DNA of 40,539 nt from Microcaldota archaeon (GTDB lineage: Archaea > Iainarchaeota > Iainarchaeia > JAADDC01): contig JALVAT010000006.1 in NCBI GenBank assembly GCA_027011045.1, forward strand, positions 1 through 40,539. Direction: 5' to 3'. This document shows, one piece after another, positions 35,512 through 40,539 of this stretch; the stretch's first letter is position 1, and the number at the start of each line of letters is the position of its first letter. The translations under genes were made by a program, and so were the position numbers. Below the pieces are notes generated by a model that was not told the DNA's origin, did no database searches, and saw only the letters and a program-made list of their open reading frames with translations.

Positions 35512-36194
35512 TGAACATGGCAGACGATGGAGTGGAAAGGCCGCAGCGTTGGCTCGTGGTCCCTGGTGAGGTTATAACAACGGAGCGAGTTAAGCTGGGA
35601 CCTGGGGTTTACGTGCGCGGCGGAAAGGTCATTTCCAAGATCGTGGGGCTCGCCGAGGTAAAGGACGGCACGGCACGGGTAATTCCCCTGGAGGGACGCT
35701 ACGTGCCCAAGCCCGGCGACTCTGTGATCGGCATTGTTATCGACGTGAAGATCCCCGGGTATGACGTGGACATAAACTCTCCATACACCGCGTTCCTCCC
35801 CCGTGAAGCGGTGGACACGGAGCTCGAGTACGGAGACGTGATTCTTGCAACCGTTAAGTACGTGGATGAGGTGAAGAACGCCCTGTTGGAGAATGCGACA
35901 GTGCTCCGTGGTGGGGAGCTCATAAAGATCATTCCTTCCCGCGTGCCCCGCGTGATCGGCAAAAAGGCCAGCATGATCACCCTGCTCAAGCACATGACGG
36001 GATCCGCAATCCTCGTTGGTGCGAACGGGAGGATTTGGATCCACGGTGGTTTCTCCGAGGTTGCTAAGGATGCTATTCGCAAGATTGAGGCGGAGGCACA
36101 CACCTCAGGTCTGACCGACAGGATTACGCACTTCCTTGAGGAAAGGATTGCAGAGGCAAAGGCGAAGAACGAAACTGGTGAATCGGAGGAGTGA
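35511..36194 (+). CDS. rrp4: exosome complex RNA-binding protein Rrp4
   Basis: VVPGEVITTE..., S1 and KH domains (RVIGKKASMITLLK). Confidence 0.95.
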   Translation: MNMADDGVERPQRWLVVPGEVITTERVKLGPGVYVRGGKVISKIVGLAEVKDGTARVIPLEGRYVPKPGDSVIGIVIDVKIPGYDVDINSPYTAFLPREAVDTELEYGDVILATVKYVDEVKNALLENATVLRGGELIKIIPSRVPRVIGKKASMITLLKHMTGSAILVGANGRIWIHGGFSEVAKDAIRKIEAEAHTSGLTDRITHFLEERIAEAKAKNETGESEE

Positions 36195-36196
36195 GT

Positions 36197-37309
36197 ATGG
36201 CAAAGGAGATTCGTGCCGATGGTAGAGCCTTTGATGAGCTTAGGAGCATTAGAATAGAGGCTGGCATACTTGACAGGGCCGACGGATCGGCCCGTGTGGA
36301 ATGGGGTCTCGATACCAAGATCCTAAAGGCTCCCGCGGAGGATATTTCCAAGATTGAGGAGCTAAAGAATGATTATTACATAAAGATCGTTCGATCCCTG
36401 CCCGGTGCGGAGGATCGCAAGCGAGTACTTCAGGGCTGCCTGCCCGAGGATGTTAACCTTGACCTCGAAGGGCTTGCCGCTCGCACCGCAGGTTTGCCCC
36501 TTGATGGTCTGTTCGACGTTTGCGAGCGCCTGCGCGAGGCGTATGAGTCTGGGGATAAGCTCTCCGACTCCGCGGTCAAGAAGATTGTGGATGAGGTGCG
36601 CAAGGGCGCCAATGCCGACGCCAAGGAATGGATCTTTGTGGACGTGCCCGAGAAGCTGCTGGGTCATCTGCAGGAACTGAAGGACTACGAGGTTGTTGGC
36701 AGCGGATTTAGGGGCAACGTCGCGGTTGTTGCCGTCTATGGGCCAAGGGAGCCCATCCCTCGCCACGTGGGTGACCCGTACGAGTCCATCATACGGTTCC
36801 GTTATACCATGGCGCCGTTCTCTGTTCCCGAGCGCAAGAGGCCTGCCCCTGGGCGGCGTGAGGTTGAGATCTCCAAGGTGTGCAAGGAAGCGCTTCAGCG
36901 CGTGGTCTTTGCGGAAGAGTTCCCTATGACCGTCATCGATGTCTTTGCAGAGATCCTTGCCGCTGACGCGGGAACCCGTGTAACAGCCCTGACTGCTGCT
37001 GGTGTAGCCCTTGCCGATGCAGGGATCCCCATGCGTGATATTCCTGCAGCCGTTGCCGTGGGGCGCGCCTTTGGCCAAATAGTCGCTGACCTTACGAAGT
37101 TTGAGGAGGACGCCCCCGACGCCATCGACACACCCATGGCGATCCTCCCTGGGACTGAGGAAATTGCCCTGCTGCAGATGGATGGACGCGCTACCCTCAT
37201 GGAGATGGATGAGATCATTGATCTGGGCGTTCGTAAGGCCAAGGAAGTATCCGAGCTCCAGCGCCGCGCCCTGAAGGAGAAGTATTCGAAGGTGGTGGAT
37301 AATGAATGA
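36197..37309 (+). CDS. rrp41: exosome complex exonuclease Rrp41 (with about 135-aa internal insertion)
   Basis: RADGRAFDELRSIRIEAGILDRADGSARVEWG ... NVAVVAVYGPREPIPRH ... MAPFSVPERKRPAPGRREVEISK; insertion 36308-36712. Confidence 0.93.
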   Translation: MAKEIRADGRAFDELRSIRIEAGILDRADGSARVEWGLDTKILKAPAEDISKIEELKNDYYIKIVRSLPGAEDRKRVLQGCLPEDVNLDLEGLAARTAGLPLDGLFDVCERLREAYESGDKLSDSAVKKIVDEVRKGANADAKEWIFVDVPEKLLGHLQELKDYEVVGSGFRGNVAVVAVYGPREPIPRHVGDPYESIIRFRYTMAPFSVPERKRPAPGRREVEISKVCKEALQRVVFAEEFPMTVIDVFAEILAADAGTRVTALTAAGVALADAGIPMRDIPAAVAVGRAFGQIVADLTKFEEDAPDAIDTPMAILPGTEEIALLQMDGRATLMEMDEIIDLGVRKAKEVSELQRRALKEKYSKVVDNE

Positions 37310-38120
37310 GTTTGTCTGGGAGTTCACCAAGGATCGCGTAAGAAAGCTTGCCATGAAGGGGCTTCGCCTTGATCGCAGGGGCCCCCTCGACTATAGGGAT
37401 GTGAAGATCGAGACATACGTCTATCACAATGCTGATGGCTCCGCTCTCGTTGATCTCGGGGGTACCAAAGTCGCTGCAGGTGTGAAGTTCGAGCTCGGCT
37501 CTCCCTTCCCCGACACGCCAAACCAGGGAGCTATAATGACCGATGCCGAACTGCTCCCCATTGCAAACCCCACCTTTGAGCCGGGTCCCCCTGATGAGAA
37601 TGCCATAGAGCTCGCCCGTGTGGTGGACCGCGGCATTCGCGAGTCCAAGGCCATCGACCTGGAATCCCTCGTTATTGAGGAGGGCAAGCACGTCTGGCTC
37701 GTCTTTACAGACCTCCGTGTCCTCGACGACAACGGAAACCTATTTGACGCAGCGGAACTGGCAGCGATCACCGCCCTTGCCACCGCACGGATACCGAAGG
37801 TGGAGTACGAGGGCGACGAGCCGACAATCGTGCGCGGCGAGTATCAGGGCAGGCTACGGCTCGCCGAAATACCTATATTGACTACCTTCGTAAAGATTGG
37901 TAACGCGATCTTCGCAGACCCATCTCTCGAGGAAATGAAGGCTGCGGATGCACGCCTCTCCGTGGCCACCGTTGATGATGGGTCCATAACTGCCCTCCAG
38001 AAGGGGGGCACCGGCTGGTTCACGCCGCAGGAGGTTAAGCTCGTCTTCGAGCGGGCCATAGATCGCGGCAAGTACCTCAGGGAAATAGTCAAGAAGGTGA
38101 TAGGCGATGGGCAGGACTAA
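37302..38120 (+). CDS. rrp42: exosome complex protein Rrp42
   Basis: RNase PH fold: [18 protein letters not shown]...[22 protein letters not shown]. Confidence 0.95.
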   Translation: MNEFVWEFTKDRVRKLAMKGLRLDRRGPLDYRDVKIETYVYHNADGSALVDLGGTKVAAGVKFELGSPFPDTPNQGAIMTDAELLPIANPTFEPGPPDENAIELARVVDRGIRESKAIDLESLVIEEGKHVWLVFTDLRVLDDNGNLFDAAELAAITALATARIPKVEYEGDEPTIVRGEYQGRLRLAEIPILTTFVKIGNAIFADPSLEEMKAADARLSVATVDDGSITALQKGGTGWFTPQEVKLVFERAIDRGKYLREIVKKVIGDGQD

Positions 38121-38376
38121 GAAGGTCGGTAGCGCTGGCCGTTTCGGTCCGCGCTACGGTGTGAAGATCCGCAGGACCGTTGCGAAGATAGAGAAGGAGC
38201 AGAAGAAGCGCCACGTTTGTCCTCGCTGTGGCCACCGCGCCGTTGTGCGCGTTGCCTCTGGCATTTGGCGTTGCAAGAAGTGTGGCGCAGTGTTTGCGGG
38301 TGGCGCTTACACCATTGAAACGATCGTTGGCCGCTCCGTGAAGAAGACCCTCGAGGCCAAGAGGGGAGGCGCATGA
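38107..38376 (+). CDS. rpl37ae: 50S ribosomal protein eL43 (L37ae)
   Basis: [32 protein letters not shown]. Confidence 0.95.
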   Translation: MGRTKKVGSAGRFGPRYGVKIRRTVAKIEKEQKKRHVCPRCGHRAVVRVASGIWRCKKCGAVFAGGAYTIETIVGRSVKKTLEAKRGGA

Positions 38377-38507
38377 CGTACGTCTGTCCCAACTGTGGGC
38401 ACGAGTTCGAGGAGCTTCCCAAGATCGCCGTGCGCTGCCCCTACTGCGGCCACAGGATTATTTTGAAGGCCAGGCCCCCCGTTGTCAAGATCGTGAAGGT
38501 CGTGTGA
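38373..38507 (+). CDS. rpoP: DNA-directed RNA polymerase subunit P
   Basis: 44 aa ORF below the track cut-off: [44 protein letters not shown]. Confidence 0.94.
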   Translation: MTYVCPNCGHEFEELPKIAVRCPYCGHRIILKARPPVVKIVKVV

Positions 38508-38522
38508 CGGCGGCGGGGCCCC

Positions 38523-39026
38523 ATGATTCTTATTACTACTTCTCGGCGCCCATCTCGGCGCACCCGGCGTTTCTGCAGGGAGCTGTCCGCAGTGCTTCCC
38601 CATTCGTTCTATGTGAACCGCGGCAAGGCATCCCTCCGCACCGTGGTGGAGCGTGCCTTCGTTGATGGCTATTCCCGCGTGCTCATCGTGGGGGAAACTA
38701 AGGGCAATCCGTCGCTCATGAGATTCCTTGACGTGCAGAGGAGCGGGTGGCGCTGGCTCTACCAGTTTTACATAGATGACGTGCATCTTTTGCTCGACGA
38801 GCACAGGAAGTACCGGGAGCTGGATGCAGACGGCTTACTTGTGAGGGCTGAGCTCGCGCCGCTCAGGGAAGTGTTCGACGTTTACCCCGAGTGCACCTCT
38901 GATTGCGTTGAATTGATCGAACAAGGGGGAAACGTTCGTTTTACTTACAATGGAAAAGCGGTGGGGCCTCGCTTTCACATAAAAGGTGTTGACCGTGTCC
39001 CAGACAACCAGCAGCTCCAGCCATGA
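38523..39026 (+). CDS. Brix/IMP4-domain rRNA maturation protein
   Basis: ITTSRRPSRRTRRFCRELSAVLP; position in exosome superoperon. Confidence 0.85.
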   Translation: MILITTSRRPSRRTRRFCRELSAVLPHSFYVNRGKASLRTVVERAFVDGYSRVLIVGETKGNPSLMRFLDVQRSGWRWLYQFYIDDVHLLLDEHRKYRELDADGLLVRAELAPLREVFDVYPECTSDCVELIEQGGNVRFTYNGKAVGPRFHIKGVDRVPDNQQLQP

Positions 39027-39297
39027 TCTTTGGTTTGAGGCACGCGTGGAATTGCCCTCCGAGCGTGATGTGCAAGCTGCTATACGTGCCCTCGAGCCAG
39101 AGACCGATACTTCCCGCCGTTTTTCCGTAGAGCTTGACAGCTCTGGAAACGTGCTTATCCTTCGGGTCGTTGCCAAGGACCTCTCTGCGCTGCGGGCCGC
39201 CCTGAACTCATATCTGCGCTGGATTTACCTCATTGAGATGCTTATAAAGAACATGGGTTCAAATTCTTCCGGTGATGCACATGGAGCTTCCCCCTGA
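38995..39297 (+). CDS. KEOPS complex subunit Pcc1-like
   Basis: ARVELPSERDVQAAIRALEPET...LRVVAKDLSALRAALNSYLRWI. Confidence 0.82.
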   Translation: MSQTTSSSSHDLWFEARVELPSERDVQAAIRALEPETDTSRRFSVELDSSGNVLILRVVAKDLSALRAALNSYLRWIYLIEMLIKNMGSNSSGDAHGASP

Positions 39298-39655
39298 GAT
39301 TCAGAAGGACATCATAAACTACCAGGCGCTACAGAATCAGCTCGGCGTTCTTCAGGCACAGCTCGCGAGGATCGACGCAGAGCTCAACACGATTTCGGAT
39401 GCCATTTCCGCCCTTGAGGCTGCCGAAGACGACTTCGCATACAAGGCGGTTGGGCCTATTCTCGTTCGCGAGCGAAAGGAAGTGCTCCTCAAGGAGCTCC
39501 AGGAGCGCAAGGAGGCGCTCGAGGTCCAGAAGACGTCCTACTCCAAGAAGATAAAGCAGCTGGAGACGAAGCTACTTGAGCTGAAGAAGAAGCTTGAGCA
39601 GGCTCTTGGGGCCCTGCAGCAGGGTGGTGGCTCTGGACCTACGCCGTCTGCGTGA
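39281..39655 (+). CDS. pfdB: prefoldin subunit beta
   Basis: Coiled-coil prefoldin: YQALQNQLGVLQAQLARIDAELNTI...YKAVGPILVRERKEVLLKELQERKE. Confidence 0.94.
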   Translation: MELPPEIQKDIINYQALQNQLGVLQAQLARIDAELNTISDAISALEAAEDDFAYKAVGPILVRERKEVLLKELQERKEALEVQKTSYSKKIKQLETKLLELKKKLEQALGALQQGGGSGPTPSA

Positions 39656-40539
39656 ATCCGTGGATGCGCTACGTGAGCGCATCTCCCCACTACCTTCCCC
39701 CATAGCCGTGGTCCCCCACGATCGGGCGGATTTTGATGCGATTGGCTCAGCCCTTGGTATGTCCTGGTATCTGAATCAGAATGGTTTTGATGCGAGGATT
39801 TTTGCTCCGAGCGTCTCTTCATCCGTGGCGAGAACCCTGGATAAGCTTGACGTTACCCTTGCCACGGATCTTGGCGATCTCCCCGTTCTCCTTGTGGATA
39901 CTCACAGCTCTAATATGCTCCCGCCTGGCGTTCCTGCGGATTCCGTGGTACTTGCGGTGGACCATCACAAAAGCGGTGACCTGCCCGCCGTAACGTTCCC
40001 CTGCGCGGCATCTCTCTCCCAGATCGTAGGATATCTCGCCCTTTCTCAGGGGAAGGACTTGCCCCATCCTGTGGCTGTGGCCCTCTCCCTTGGCATATTC
40101 CACGATACGCACGGGCTTTCAGCCGCCGATCCTGCGGCTCTCCTTGTCTTGTCAGAGCTTTTAGACATGCTGGGCACCGATGTGTCTGAGCTGAGGTTCT
40201 CCTACGAGTCACAGTCCCCCGTATCCCTGAGGATAGCCCTTCTGAGATCCGCGGAGCGCCAGCGTATATACGTTTGTGGGGACTACATAGTTGTCGTATC
40301 CCATGTATCATCCTTTGAGGGCATGGCTGCCAGCTTTCTTCTCGGAGCCGGTGCCGATGCCGTTTTCGTTTACGCCACGGACCGGATGTCCGTTCGGTTC
40401 TCCAGAAGGCTTTTGGACCTCGGAATTTCCGCATCTACCGTGCTGGAACACGTGGTACGTCAGGTCGGCGGTGCATGGGGTGGCCACGACGCTGCCGCCG
40501 GCTGGGCGGGTTCCGATCCAAAAACAGCTGCCCGTGTGG
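39627..40539 (+). CDS. DHH/DHHA1-family phosphoesterase (truncated by window end)
   Basis: Open frame absent from the track because it runs off the end: VVPHDRADFDAIGSALGMSWYL, VLLVDTHSS, AVDHHKSGDLP, C-terminal GGHDAAAG; GTG 39627 or 39660. Confidence 0.88.
   Translation, partial: MALDLRRLRESVDALRERISPLPSPIAVVPHDRADFDAIGSALGMSWYLNQNGFDARIFAPSVSSSVARTLDKLDVTLATDLGDLPVLLVDTHSSNMLPPGVPADSVVLAVDHHKSGDLPAVTFPCAASLSQIVGYLALSQGKDLPHPVAVALSLGIFHDTHGLSAADPAALLVLSELLDMLGTDVSELRFSYESQSPVSLRIALLRSAERQRIYVCGDYIVVVSHVSSFEGMAASFLLGAGADAVFVYATDRMSVRFSRRLLDLGISASTVLEHVVRQVGGAWGGHDAAAGWAGSDPKTAARV

Noticed and set aside
36308-36712. Rrp41 insert as an intein
   Set aside because: No Cys/Ser splice junction at the N-end, no terminal HN followed by Cys/Ser/Thr, no intein blocks.
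36300-36720. Rrp41 insert as a bulge-helix-bulge archaeal intron
   Set aside because: Flanks (GAATGGGGTCTCGATACC and GGATTTAGGGGCAACGTC) are not complementary in the required way, and the insert is open in frame with protein-like composition; cDNA would still be decisive.

Overview
Archaeal, GC-rich, gene-dense chromosomal window, probably euryarchaeal-like (no species claimed). Positions 1-17.4 kb hold a contiguous S10/spc/alpha/L13-type ribosomal superoperon: uL4 (3' end) through uS9 and RpoN, including aIF1, RNase P Rpp29, SecY, adenylate kinase, a DUF106 protein, Cbf5 and RpoD. Positions 17.4-33.4 kb hold information-processing and housekeeping genes: CPA2 antiporter, FEN1, PAN, MBF1, site-2 protease, FtsZ, SRP RNA, a Lon-like membrane protease, HTH regulator, RadA, RPA, TruA, class I LysRS and RtcB, plus tRNA-Leu(CAA), tRNA-Asn(GUU) and tRNA-Leu(UAG). 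Positions 33.4-40.5 kb hold the proteasome/exosome superoperon: PsmA, SBDS, Rrp4, Rrp41, Rrp42, eL43, RpoP, Brix, Pcc1, prefoldin beta and a partial DHH phosphoesterase. The most unusual observations are: (1) an in-frame insertion of about 135 codons in the exosome subunit Rrp41; (2) a mosaic family of near-perfect short-loop hairpins placed between candidate promoters and all three tRNA genes; (3) a 94/95-bp near-identical block flanking both tRNA-Leu genes; (4) a membrane-anchored Lon-fold protease gene starting about 17 bp after the SRP RNA; (5) repeated divergent gene pairs with start codons about 27-35 bp apart, several with interlocking TATA-like boxes, and repeated convergent 3' overlaps. 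No CRISPR array, transposase or phage module was seen.
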